A stretch of 64,000 bases of DNA from CALJFL01 sp963669435 (lineage in GTDB: Bacteria; Pseudomonadota; Gammaproteobacteria; Pseudomonadales; Halieaceae). Below the pieces are notes generated by a model that searched no databases, was not told the origin of the DNA, and saw nothing but the letters and a program-made list of their open reading frames with translations. The DNA lies in assembly GCA_963669435.1 (NCBI GenBank), contig OY770025.1:4464001-4528000 (forward strand), written 5' to 3'. Shown here one piece after another: positions 16,813 through 24,107 of the stretch (within the stretch, counting starts at the first letter, position 1; every line of letters starts with the position of its first letter). The position numbers and the translations under genes are program-made.

Positions 16813-17415
16813 TTAGATAAAGGGCTGCTCACGCACCCACTTGATCGCCACCCACTTCTCCCCCTCCTCCACCGGCATGCCGGCGTGGGAAGAGTCAAAA
16901 TTCAATTCACCGTCGATGGTGTTTTTCCAGGCCAGGACTCTGCCGGGTATGGCCTCTATATCGACGTCCATACGGGGAAAACGTGTGTGACCGCCCCGGG
17001 TCACCCTGTTGAGATAGATCATGATCGACCAGGCTCGCTGGCCACCCCGGGCCATCTGCTCGTCGTAGTAGTCGGTATGCGGATGCCAGAAATCCTCGTG
17101 GGTTTTATACTCCTCACCCACTCCGTAACGCACTATTTGCAATGCCTCCTGGTGGTTACGCGGCAGGCCGGTAACCCGATCCACCAGCGCCTCAATTTTC
17201 TCAAGCGGGCCTGGCAGGCTGTCAGGGTACAACCAGGTACTGCTACTGGTGCGATAACCAGAGCGTTGAGAACCGAGCACCGTGGACTTTTCCAGCTGGC
17301 TGGATGCCTGCTGAATAATCGCGTCGCATTCCTGCGCGCTCAAAAAATCATCGCGCGTGAAAATGAAGTGTTTGTGCTGGGTGAAGTCCGCTACCAGGGA
17401 ATCCTGTTCAGCCAT
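16813..17415 (-). CDS. 2OG-Fe(II) oxygenase (prolyl-4-hydroxylase type)
   Basis: A 200-residue P4H-alpha-like enzyme convergent with the SEC-C oxygenase gene. Seen are GYRTSSSTWL, the iron-binding HPHTDYYDEQ (His, Asp), SIMIYLN, GGHTRFPRMD, and the distal His plus Lys in SSHAGMPVEEGEKWVAIKWV. All catalytic positions are present. No signal peptide, so cytosolic. It is clearly related to the neighbouring oxygenase but lacks the SEC-C motif. Protein substrate unknown. Confidence 0.88.
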   Translation of the reverse strand: MAEQDSLVADFTQHKHFIFTRDDFLSAQECDAIIQQASSQLEKSTVLGSQRSGYRTSSSTWLYPDSLPGPLEKIEALVDRVTGLPRNHQEALQIVRYGVGEEYKTHEDFWHPHTDYYDEQMARGGQRAWSIMIYLNRVTRGGHTRFPRMDVDIEAIPGRVLAWKNTIDGELNFDSSHAGMPVEEGEKWVAIKWVREQPFI

Positions 17416-17484
17416 AGGGCAACTCTCAGGCTTTTTATATCCGTATCACTTCAGATTAACACTTCACCGGCGACCAACTCCAGC

Positions 17485-18807
17485 TTAAGGCAGTTCCACG
17501 CTGATCAATGCACCGCCCAGCGGACTATCATCAATCATCAAGCTGCCGCGATAGCTGTCGACAATATCTACCGCGACTGCCAGACCAATGCCCTGCCCCA
17601 ATTGGCGAGTATCCGCACGCGTGCCGCGGGCAGTAATTACCGGGCGCATTTTAGGATGAATACCTTCGCCGTCATCCTCGACCCAGAACTTGAGCGGCGC
17701 AGTACCACCGCCGGTGGCACCGATACGCACGTGGTGCTCTCCGTACTTACAGGCATTGTCCACGAGGTTGCCCATGAGCTCCATCAGGTCTCTCTCGTCG
17801 CCACGAAACACCGCGTTTTCTGAGACAGCCACGTCAATCTGCAGGTTTTTGGCACTGTAAACCTTGAGCAGACTCTCGCGTAAGCGTTGCACAACTGGCG
17901 TGACTGCCACCAGTCCCAGCAGCCGGTGGGAACCGCCGACCGCGCGCTGCAATTGGTAGTCGACGATCTGTGACATCAGGTCAGTCTGTTCTTTGACCAG
18001 CGCTTCAAAACCCGACTGCTCTGGCTTACCGCTGCGCAGCACGGCCAGTGGTGTCTTGAGGCTGTGTGCCAGATCGCCAAGCGTGTTACGCACCCGCTCA
18101 CGGCGCAGCCGCTCGCCGGCTATCAAGGTATTCAGGCTACGGGTCAGGGCCTGCAACTCACTGGGATACTCGCCATCGAGATTGTCCCGCTCGCCGTACT
18201 CGATATCATCGATATCCCGCGCCAGCTGTCGCAATGGCCGTAAACCCCAGTACAGCAAGAGGGCCTGGCACAGCACCAACAACAGGCTCACGCCACCCAG
18301 CCCAGTGGCGAGACTTCGGCGATAGACTGCCAGTTCCGCCTCCAGGGGCTCAGCGTCTTCCAGCACCGTGAACAGCATGTGCGCCTCAACACCGTCCTCT
18401 GTCTGCCACAATACGCGATAGGTATAGTCAAAGAGCGCATCTCGGCGGGAAAACGAGGAGCTCCCGGTGGCGAGGTTACGGCGCTCAGGGTAATACCCCA
18501 GGGTGATCGCCGAACCCGAAGACCAGAGCAACTCGGCTTCGGCATTGGTTATGTAGGCGTAAAGGCCGGAGTCAGGTTGGTTCAGGCGTGGCTCCAGTAA
18601 TTGTTCGGGCAACCACAGAGACTCAGCGTATTCTGCTTCCGCCAGCAGCGCCAGTACATGCAATTGCAGTCGCTGTTCCAGTGCAGCCTCCAGGCCCAGT
18701 CGGTAGCTTCGGTCGAGGTTGTAACCGACCAGGCCGAGGAACAACGGTAGAATAAGCACACTGGCGAGCAACAGGCGGCCAGCCAACGAGCCAGTGATCT
18801 TACGCAT
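17485..18807 (-). CDS. PhoQ-like sensor histidine kinase
   Basis: A 440-residue membrane kinase. TM1 is about residues 12-29, followed by a periplasmic sensor domain to about 165 and TM2 about 168-188. A HAMP-like linker is followed by the dimerisation helix with GDLAHSLKTPLAVL (phospho-acceptor His248), the N box NLVDNACKYG, and the G boxes DDGEGI and GQGIGLAVAVDIV. The HSLKTPLAVL H-box is typical of the PhoQ subgroup. Its ATG overlaps the stop of the response regulator by one base. The signal is unknown; acidic patches that bind Mg2+ in PhoQ could not be verified by eye. Confidence 0.9.
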   Translation of the reverse strand: MRKITGSLAGRLLLASVLILPLFLGLVGYNLDRSYRLGLEAALEQRLQLHVLALLAEAEYAESLWLPEQLLEPRLNQPDSGLYAYITNAEAELLWSSGSAITLGYYPERRNLATGSSSFSRRDALFDYTYRVLWQTEDGVEAHMLFTVLEDAEPLEAELAVYRRSLATGLGGVSLLLVLCQALLLYWGLRPLRQLARDIDDIEYGERDNLDGEYPSELQALTRSLNTLIAGERLRRERVRNTLGDLAHSLKTPLAVLRSGKPEQSGFEALVKEQTDLMSQIVDYQLQRAVGGSHRLLGLVAVTPVVQRLRESLLKVYSAKNLQIDVAVSENAVFRGDERDLMELMGNLVDNACKYGEHHVRIGATGGGTAPLKFWVEDDGEGIHPKMRPVITARGTRADTRQLGQGIGLAVAVDIVDSYRGSLMIDDSPLGGALISVELP

Positions 18808-19487
18808 TACCGACTACCGTCCAACACGAAACGATATCCGGCGCCACGCACGGTCTTAATCGGCTTCAGAGTGTTTTGCGGATCGATCTTCTTACGTAAA
18901 CGACCAATAAACACCTCGATCACGTTACTGTCACGATCGAAGTCCTGGTCATAGAGGTGTTCGGTCAACTCGGTTTTGGAGACCACGGTACCGGCCCGCG
19001 TGGCCAGATACTCAAGCGTGTTGTACTCGAAGGTCGTCAGGTCAAGTGCCACACCATCAACCGCAACCGTGCGCGCCGCCAAATCCAGTGTGATCGGACC
19101 AAAACTGACCCTGTCGCTGGCGAGTCCAGCGCTGCGCCGGTGCAATGCATTGATGCGAGCCTGTACCTCGGGCAAGTGGAAGGGTTTGGTCACGTAGTCA
19201 TCGGCGCCTGCTTCCAGTCCTTCGACCTTGTCCTGCCAGTCGCCCCGGGCGGTAAGGATTAAAACGGGGAAGGTATTGCCCTGCTCGCGCCACTGGCGCA
19301 CAACCTCTACACCCGACACACCGGGCAGACCGACATCAACAACCGCCAGGTCATAGGGATGCTCAGAGCCCATGTACAGCGCCTCGGGGCCATCGGCGGC
19401 CTCCTCCACAACCCAACCCGCTTCGCTAAAGTGCTGCGCAAGTTGCAGGCGCAACTGGGCCTCGTCTTCCACAATCAGCATTCTCAT
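18807..19487 (-). CDS. OmpR/PhoP-family response regulator
   Basis: A 226-residue regulator. The receiver domain has the acidic pocket EDE, phospho-acceptor Asp51 (AVVDVGLPG), Thr79 and Lys101 (DDYVTKPFH). The C-terminal winged helix ends in VFIGRLRKKIDPQNTLKPIKTVRGAGYRF. It is partner of the kinase encoded immediately downstream. It overlaps the PepSY gene by 4 bp (ATGA). Likely targets include its own operon and the divergent His/Tyr-rich gene, because direct repeats lie in that intergenic region (inference). Confidence 0.92.
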   Translation of the reverse strand: MRMLIVEDEAQLRLQLAQHFSEAGWVVEEAADGPEALYMGSEHPYDLAVVDVGLPGVSGVEVVRQWREQGNTFPVLILTARGDWQDKVEGLEAGADDYVTKPFHLPEVQARINALHRRSAGLASDRVSFGPITLDLAARTVAVDGVALDLTTFEYNTLEYLATRAGTVVSKTELTEHLYDQDFDRDSNVIEVFIGRLRKKIDPQNTLKPIKTVRGAGYRFVLDGSR

Positions 19488-19765
19488 GAATCGACCCTGA
19501 CGGTGATAACCCTGCCCGAGTCCTGCAGCAACTTTACTTTGTAACCTTTCTTATCGGGCGTCACTTTCAACACCTTACCGCCGTGGCGCGACTTGGCCTT
19601 GGCCGCTGCTTGCTGCCCGGTGATCTTCCCCGACTGGGCGCTGGCAGACTGCCCCTTGTTACCCTGGGCGTAGGCCTGGGGCGCCTGCAGTAGCAAAGCG
19701 CCAGACAAGCTCAGTGACAGGGCACTGATCAATGCTATTCGTGTTAAGGAAGGGCGTGGCATCAA
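19484..19765 (-). CDS. Small exported PepSY-like protein
   Basis: A 93-residue protein with a signal peptide (about residues 1-33, ending AYA). A short PepSY-like unit follows: ITGQQAAAKAKSRHGGKVLKVTPDKKGYKVKLLQDSGRVITV. Such proteins are often found directly upstream of PhoPQ-like two-component systems and may modulate the sensor. It sits 12 bp after the glycine-zipper gene and overlaps the regulator gene by 4 bp, so all four genes appear to form one operon. Confidence 0.8.
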   Translation of the reverse strand: MMPRPSLTRIALISALSLSLSGALLLQAPQAYAQGNKGQSASAQSGKITGQQAAAKAKSRHGGKVLKVTPDKKGYKVKLLQDSGRVITVRVDS

Positions 19766-19777
19766 TATTCTCCGGCG

Positions 19778-20299
19778 CTACTCCAGTGGGCGCAGATCAA
19801 CCTGCACGGCAATCGTATCACCCGGATGGTGCCTGGTTTCGGTTTCATAAATAGTATCTCCATACCGGTAGCTAACGCGATACCCAATCACCTGTTCTAC
19901 ATCGCGCAACTCGTAGTCCACTTCACAGTGCTCTTCGGTCACATAGTAAGCGCTGGCATGACGTCGATGGCTGTAGTCATTGCCGATGGACGCACCCAAC
20001 ACGGCTCCGGCGCCGGCGATTACGGGCTGATATGAACTGTTTCTACCCAGTGCACCTGCTGCCGTTCCACCGATAATCGCCCCCAGAATCGACGGCGTGG
20101 CAGAGTGGTTAGCACTGCTGCGCAATACCTTCACGCGCTGGTCATAGCAACGACTGTGGGGAATTTTTTCGGTGGTAATGCGAACAACAGGCGAAACACC
20201 CACTACCGGTGCCTGCACCGTATGACTGCTTGCTGACGCAAGTCCGGTAGATGATACAACCAGTGACATTAACGCCAGACAGCTCCGAAGATTGTTCAT
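19778..20299 (-). CDS. Glycine-zipper 2TM-domain envelope protein
   Basis: A 173-residue exported protein: signal peptide about residues 1-23, then a glycine-zipper hairpin (ILGAIIGGTAAGALGRN, AGAGAVLGASIGND) as found in the 17-kDa antigen/OsmB/SlyB type. A C-terminal domain with CEVDYELRDVEQVIGYRVSYRYGDTIYETE recurs in many gammaproteobacterial family members. It probably sits in the outer membrane. As first gene of the operon with PepSY, regulator and kinase, it may be an envelope-stress output (inference, by analogy with SlyB in the PhoPQ regulon). Confidence 0.82.
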   Translation of the reverse strand: MNNLRSCLALMSLVVSSTGLASASSHTVQAPVVGVSPVVRITTEKIPHSRCYDQRVKVLRSSANHSATPSILGAIIGGTAAGALGRNSSYQPVIAGAGAVLGASIGNDYSHRRHASAYYVTEEHCEVDYELRDVEQVIGYRVSYRYGDTIYETETRHHPGDTIAVQVDLRPLE

Positions 20300-20380
20300 T
20301 ATTCTGCCTCCAACCTGCAGTAATACTCAGCAGCTTAACGGCGTAAACATGAATGCAAACTGAACGAAAAAAACCAGAAT

Positions 20381-20407
20381 ATTCAGTTTCATTCAGTTCC
20401 CGTTCAT
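20381..20407 (+). promoter_or_regulatory. Direct-repeat cluster, candidate response-regulator site
   Basis: Two adjacent 10-bp repeats, ATTCAGTTTC and ATTCAGTTCC (20381-20400), are followed by CGTTCAT. A related inverted ACTGAACG stands at 20359-20366. Repeats spaced by one helical turn are the usual form of OmpR/PhoP-family binding sites. The site lies between the divergent glycine-zipper operon and the His/Tyr-rich gene. The link to the regulator at 18807-19487 is inference. Confidence 0.45.
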
Positions 20408-20458
20408 CTGCCCCGCCGTAATCTGGGCCCCAGGATGACAAGCCTGAGGAGACACACG

Positions 20459-20929
20459 ATGAAAAAGCTAATCGTAACTGTAATTGCGGCGACATTGCTG
20501 GGTGCAACCACCGGCGCCCTGGCAGATGGTCGTCACAAACACGGCCATCACAAACATCACGGCTGGAAATACCACGACGATAGAAAGTACTACAAGGGCT
20601 ACAACCGCGGCTACAAGAAGGGTTACAAGCACGGCTATCGATCAAGTCACGGCCACTATCGCTACAAGCCCTACAACTACCGTTACCGTAAGTATTACAA
20701 CGGGCACTATTACCCCAACTATCTGGGGGCAGCACTGATCGGCTCAGCACTCACCTACAGCCTGTATCACACGCACAATGGTAACCAGTGTTACGAGGAT
20801 CACGGTGGAGACACTTACCGAAGCAGCAGCTCTGGCGGCAGTTCCGAGGTGGTGGGTTGTCACCGGATTGAGACGCTACCCAATGGTGAGCAGCGACGGG
20901 TGGAGGTACCGATCTCGCAGTGTTATTGA
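20459..20929 (+). CDS. His/Tyr/Lys-rich exported protein
   Basis: A 156-residue secreted protein with a clear signal peptide (MKKLIVTVIAATLLGATTGALA). The mature part is very rich in His, Tyr, Lys and Gly (for example GRHKHGHHKHHGWKYHDD, then repeated YKKGYKHGY-like units). This suggests metal binding, especially Ni/Cu/Zn, or interaction with anionic surfaces. A short hydrophobic stretch, LGAALIGSALTYSLY, and a Cys-containing C-terminal segment follow. RcnB-like proteins have a similar composition, but I cannot assign that family. It is divergent from the two-component operon and ends at an intrinsic terminator, so it is monocistronic. The start at 20459 is preferred over an 8-codon extension because it gives the ideal signal peptide. 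Confidence 0.8.
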   Translation: MKKLIVTVIAATLLGATTGALADGRHKHGHHKHHGWKYHDDRKYYKGYNRGYKKGYKHGYRSSHGHYRYKPYNYRYRKYYNGHYYPNYLGAALIGSALTYSLYHTHNGNQCYEDHGGDTYRSSSSGGSSEVVGCHRIETLPNGEQRRVEVPISQCY

Positions 20930-20961
20930 GGTTATGCAGTTGAAAGGTTCATGAGAGGCTT

Positions 20962-20985
20962 GGGGGCGGATTCGCCCCCTTTTTT
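20962..20985 (+). terminator. Intrinsic terminator of the His/Tyr-rich gene
   Basis: Stem GGGGGCG / CGCCCCC with loop GATT, followed by six T residues, 32 bp after the stop codon. A textbook rho-independent terminator. Confidence 0.9.
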
Positions 20986-21039
20986 CTTTCGACGAGACAT
21001 CATGTGTACTAGCTATGGCTTTTTCGACAACGGGTTGCG

Positions 21040-21145
21040 CCGGTAACTGGAGTAGTCCAGCCAGACGCGGCGTGAACCCATCCATGGGGCCTCGACTGCC
21101 GCGTCCCTGCGGCAGACGGTCTGGCTGGACTACTCCAGTCACCGG
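21040..21145. repeat. Long inverted repeat (27-bp arms)
   Basis: Arms at 21040-21066 and 21119-21145 are reverse complements with a single mismatch; the core ACTGGAGTAGTCCAGCCAGA is perfect. The 52-bp loop holds a smaller hairpin (TGCCGC/GCGGCA). The arm end GCTTCGCTTCAG (21145-21156) is repeated in inverse orientation at 21255-21266, which links this element with the next one. No coding frame is supported. Probably a palindromic extragenic element or a MITE remnant. Confidence 0.85.
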
Positions 21146-21254
21146 CTTCGCTTCAGGCTAGGTCAGCTCATATCAGGGAATAGAAACAACAAAGAGTCGC
21201 ATTTCTACGACTCGTGCACTAGAAAGGTAGACCCCGGTGGGATAAGGGGGACAG

Positions 21255-21370
21255 CTGAAGCGAAGCAGATAAGAAGTAATCCCGTTTTGAGACCGTATGC
21301 CGCATGGACGCGGCATACGAGTCTACATGGATGTATTCACGACGAGTCGCAAAATGGGATTACTTCTTAT
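21255..21370. repeat. Second inverted repeat (25-bp arms) with internal hairpin
   Basis: Arms at 21269-21293 and 21346-21370 (core AAGAAGTAATCCC / GGGATTACTTCTT) are reverse complements with two mismatches. They enclose a perfect 9-bp hairpin, GTATGCCGC/GCGGCATAC (21295-21318). The left side begins with CTGAAGCGAAGC, the inverse of the 21145-21156 motif. With the first inverted repeat and a small GAGTCG/CGACTC hairpin between them (21194-21213), the whole stretch 21040-21370 is non-coding and strongly structured. Confidence 0.85.
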
Positions 21371-21461
21371 TTGCGCCAAGCTATCCGTAGCAAGGATTAG
21401 AACGTGACAACATTTTTTGCTGAACACGCTTACGATATTTCTTCTAGCGTCAGAATTCGTT

Positions 21462-22130
21462 CTATATTGGCAGCGGAATAAACACCCTAGAGGCAGTATG
21501 CACCACTGTATTGACCTGTCTGTCGCCCGAGTCGCCAGCAATCCTCGCCATCATTTCCTGCAACACAATCAACTTGCCAAACAATCGTTCAAAACTCAGA
21601 TTATCCACAACCCCCTGGTACTCACTGGTAATCAGATAGGGGTCACCGGACTCGCGGCGGGAGTTTTTCAGGCGCCAGACCAATACATCCACGTTGTGGG
21701 CGCTGGCCAGCAGCTTGTCCGCATCGAGTGAATCGAACATGAAAAACTCCGGGTTATAGCCGTAGGCATGGCGCAACATGCCGCCGAGTCCCACCACCAG
21801 CGCGAATACCCTGTCGCCGTCAAAATGCGGATTGAAAACCAGTTCCAGAGCGTCGACTTCCTGACGATAGGCCAACTCTTCAAACCGCAGGTGCTCGCGG
21901 CTATCAGTGAGCTGTGACAGGCGTTTTTCTATGGTCATTCCCGGAGTTTTGCGCAGCTCCTGAGGATTGCGCTTATACAGCTTGACAGTTAACTCGCGCA
22001 CCAGGCGTCTGGATTCGTCGATGAACTCGTCAGCCACCAGGTCGACGTCGGATTTGGCGAGATTCTTCAGCTCATAGCCGCCGCAGCCCAGGAGTGAAAA
22101 ACACAGTACTATTAGCAACAGTATTCGCAT
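21462..22130 (-). CDS. Hypothetical lipoprotein
   Basis: 222 residues beginning with a lipoprotein signal (MRILLLIVLCFSLLGC). The mature domain is mostly helical (DLVADEFIDESRRLVRELTVKLYKRNPQEL) and includes VVGLGGMLRHAYGYNPEFFMFDSLD. I do not recognise the family with confidence, although similar lipoproteins occur in many marine gammaproteobacteria. The start at 22130 gives the lipobox at the right position; the frame extends upstream to 22217. Its start codon overlaps the possible start of the divergent hydrolase. Confidence 0.7.
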   Translation of the reverse strand: MRILLLIVLCFSLLGCGGYELKNLAKSDVDLVADEFIDESRRLVRELTVKLYKRNPQELRKTPGMTIEKRLSQLTDSREHLRFEELAYRQEVDALELVFNPHFDGDRVFALVVGLGGMLRHAYGYNPEFFMFDSLDADKLLASAHNVDVLVWRLKNSRRESGDPYLITSEYQGVVDNLSFERLFGKLIVLQEMMARIAGDSGDRQVNTVVHTASRVFIPLPI

Positions 22131-23571
22131 GAGATCAGTGTACAAAATGGGTTCTGGCCTGACTAACCCCGGCACAAAAATTGCCACACTTTTTCTGGTG
22201 CTGTCGCTGTCCGGCAATATCCTGGCCCAGAACGCGGATCAGCAACAGATGCTCGATCAACTTGAATCCATTCGCGCGGAAAATGACGTGGCGGCCTTTG
22301 GGCTGGTGCTGGTTGAGGGCAATGAGGTCAGCCTGTTAACGACCTCCGGCCTCGCAGACACAGCCATCGCGAGGCCCATTAAAGATACCGCGATCTTTCG
22401 TACCGGCTCGATCACCAAGATGTTCACCGGATTGCTGGCGGCAAGGCTGGCGGCAGGCGGAGAATTCGCACTGGATGACGCGATAAAGCAATGGCCGCTA
22501 GCAGGCACCTATCGCAATCCCTGGCAAGACAGCCACCCGATTACCGTCGCCCAACTGCTGGAACACAGTGCTGGCCTGAGCGACCTGAGCAAAGCTGAGT
22601 GGGACTATTCTGATCCCCGACAGCTACCCCTGGCGACCACCCTGCGCATGCACCCGGACGCGCGCCAGACACACTGGCCGCCCGGTTTGCATTACTCCTA
22701 TTCCAACGCCGGGGCTGGATTAGCTGGCCGCGTTATGGAACTGGCAACTGGCGACAGCTACGGAACGCTAGTGACCCGTGAAATCTTCGACCCCATGGCC
22801 ATGCATGACAGCTCTGTTCTGCCCCCGGACCCCAATCGACTACCGGTGGGTTACGACAGCGATGGGATAACGCCGATACCCTACTGGCACCAGATCTTTC
22901 GCCCATTCGCGGCCGTTAATGCCAGCCTGCACGACATGGGCCGGTTCATCCGTATGTTGCTTAACGACGGCTCACTGGACGGTAGGGCAATATTTAAGCC
23001 CGAGGTAATAGCGCGTCTGGAAACACCAACCACCACGTTGGGAGCGCGCGCAGGCTTGGAGCAGGGTTACGGCCTGGGCAACTACAACTGGTTTCGCCGA
23101 GGCGTCGAGTTTCGCGGACATGGCGGTGACGCTGATGGCTACTTGTCGCGCCTGGGCTACACCCGAGAAAACCAGAGCGGGTACTTCCTGGTCATCACTG
23201 CCTTTCAGGGGCGCACCCTGCGCGCGATGGAGAAAGTGGTCGAAGAGTACCTGATCCGTGACCTGAATGTTCCAGCAGGACCAGCACCGGGCAACGTAAA
23301 ACCACGCATACCCTCAGCCTGGCTGGGAACCTATGAACAAGTTACCTATCGCTTCGCGGCACCGGCAAGGCCGCAGCAGCTCACGCTATTTACCCGCGAT
23401 GGTGCCCTGCTCTACCGTCGCGGCGATAGCGAGGCAAAACGTCTGGTGCAAACTTCTGACAACACCTTTCGTCACTTTCGAGCGGCGCATGCTGATGTAT
23501 TCATCGGGGCAGAAGGGGGTGACATTTACTTCCAGCACGACGGAAAAAACTTCCGTCGCATCGGCGACTAA
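22129..23571 (+). CDS. Serine hydrolase of the beta-lactamase/DD-peptidase fold
   Basis: A 480-residue exported protein with a signal peptide ending ILAQ. The catalytic SxxK is GSITK (Ser94, Lys97, counted from 22129), and the YxN motif is YSN (Tyr191). The third motif is HGG in RGHGGDADGY, which fits class C-like esterases and D-aminopeptidase-like beta-lactamase-related proteins rather than true AmpC. A small C-terminal beta domain (about 390-480) follows. Likely role is hydrolysis of a peptidoglycan fragment, ester or D-peptide in the periplasm. The start could also be ATG 22147, which gives a shorter signal peptide. Confidence 0.85.
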   Translation: MRSVYKMGSGLTNPGTKIATLFLVLSLSGNILAQNADQQQMLDQLESIRAENDVAAFGLVLVEGNEVSLLTTSGLADTAIARPIKDTAIFRTGSITKMFTGLLAARLAAGGEFALDDAIKQWPLAGTYRNPWQDSHPITVAQLLEHSAGLSDLSKAEWDYSDPRQLPLATTLRMHPDARQTHWPPGLHYSYSNAGAGLAGRVMELATGDSYGTLVTREIFDPMAMHDSSVLPPDPNRLPVGYDSDGITPIPYWHQIFRPFAAVNASLHDMGRFIRMLLNDGSLDGRAIFKPEVIARLETPTTTLGARAGLEQGYGLGNYNWFRRGVEFRGHGGDADGYLSRLGYTRENQSGYFLVITAFQGRTLRAMEKVVEEYLIRDLNVPAGPAPGNVKPRIPSAWLGTYEQVTYRFAAPARPQQLTLFTRDGALLYRRGDSEAKRLVQTSDNTFRHFRAAHADVFIGAEGGDIYFQHDGKNFRRIGD

Positions 23572-23573
23572 AA

Positions 23574-24098
23574 TCAGGGGTACTGGCGCAACACCAGTGT
23601 GTTGCCGCGCTGGGTGAATTCAATATGTCGCAGGAATGACATACCCAGCAGCACCTTGCTGCCAGTTAATCCCTGGGCAATCCCGGCGGGAACTGAATAC
23701 AACACGATATCGCCCAGACTGACACTGTCCAGCGTCGCTGCATAACTGGTGGCAATGCCGTTCGCGGTCTGGGTTGCATAAGGAGCGCCGCGCGGAATAT
23801 TCAGTCGCGTTGCCAACGCAGCGGGAATGGCGACCCCGGTCGCGCCGGTATCCAGCATGAACTCCACCGGGTGACCATTAATGCGGCCATTGGCCACGTA
23901 ATGGCCCTGGCGATTGCGTTTCAGTGTTACCTCACGCATACCATCGGGCGCGACCATACTGTCCACCGACTGGTTCGGGTTTCTCTGCTTACCGAGCATG
24001 TCGTGAAAGAAGAAGCCCAGCAACAACATAAAGATCAGCCAGGCAATGGCCTGCATCGCCGTACCCATGCGTTTTTGCTCGTTCAGCTCACTGCTCAC
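23574..24098 (-). CDS. Membrane-anchored retropepsin-like aspartic protease
   Basis: A 174-residue protein of the TIGR02281/clan AA type. There is one N-terminal membrane segment (about residues 18-33) and then a single pepsin-like lobe with FMLDTGATGVAIP (catalytic Asp83) and KVLLGMSFLRHIEFTQRGN near the end. Such proteins must dimerise to form an active site, like retroviral proteases. The protease domain probably faces the periplasm. It lies 9 bp after the ABC exporter gene, so it is probably co-transcribed with it. Substrate unknown. Confidence 0.88.
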   Translation of the reverse strand: MSSELNEQKRMGTAMQAIAWLIFMLLLGFFFHDMLGKQRNPNQSVDSMVAPDGMREVTLKRNRQGHYVANGRINGHPVEFMLDTGATGVAIPAALATRLNIPRGAPYATQTANGIATSYAATLDSVSLGDIVLYSVPAGIAQGLTGSKVLLGMSFLRHIEFTQRGNTLVLRQYP

Positions 24099-24107
24099 AC
24101 GCGGATC

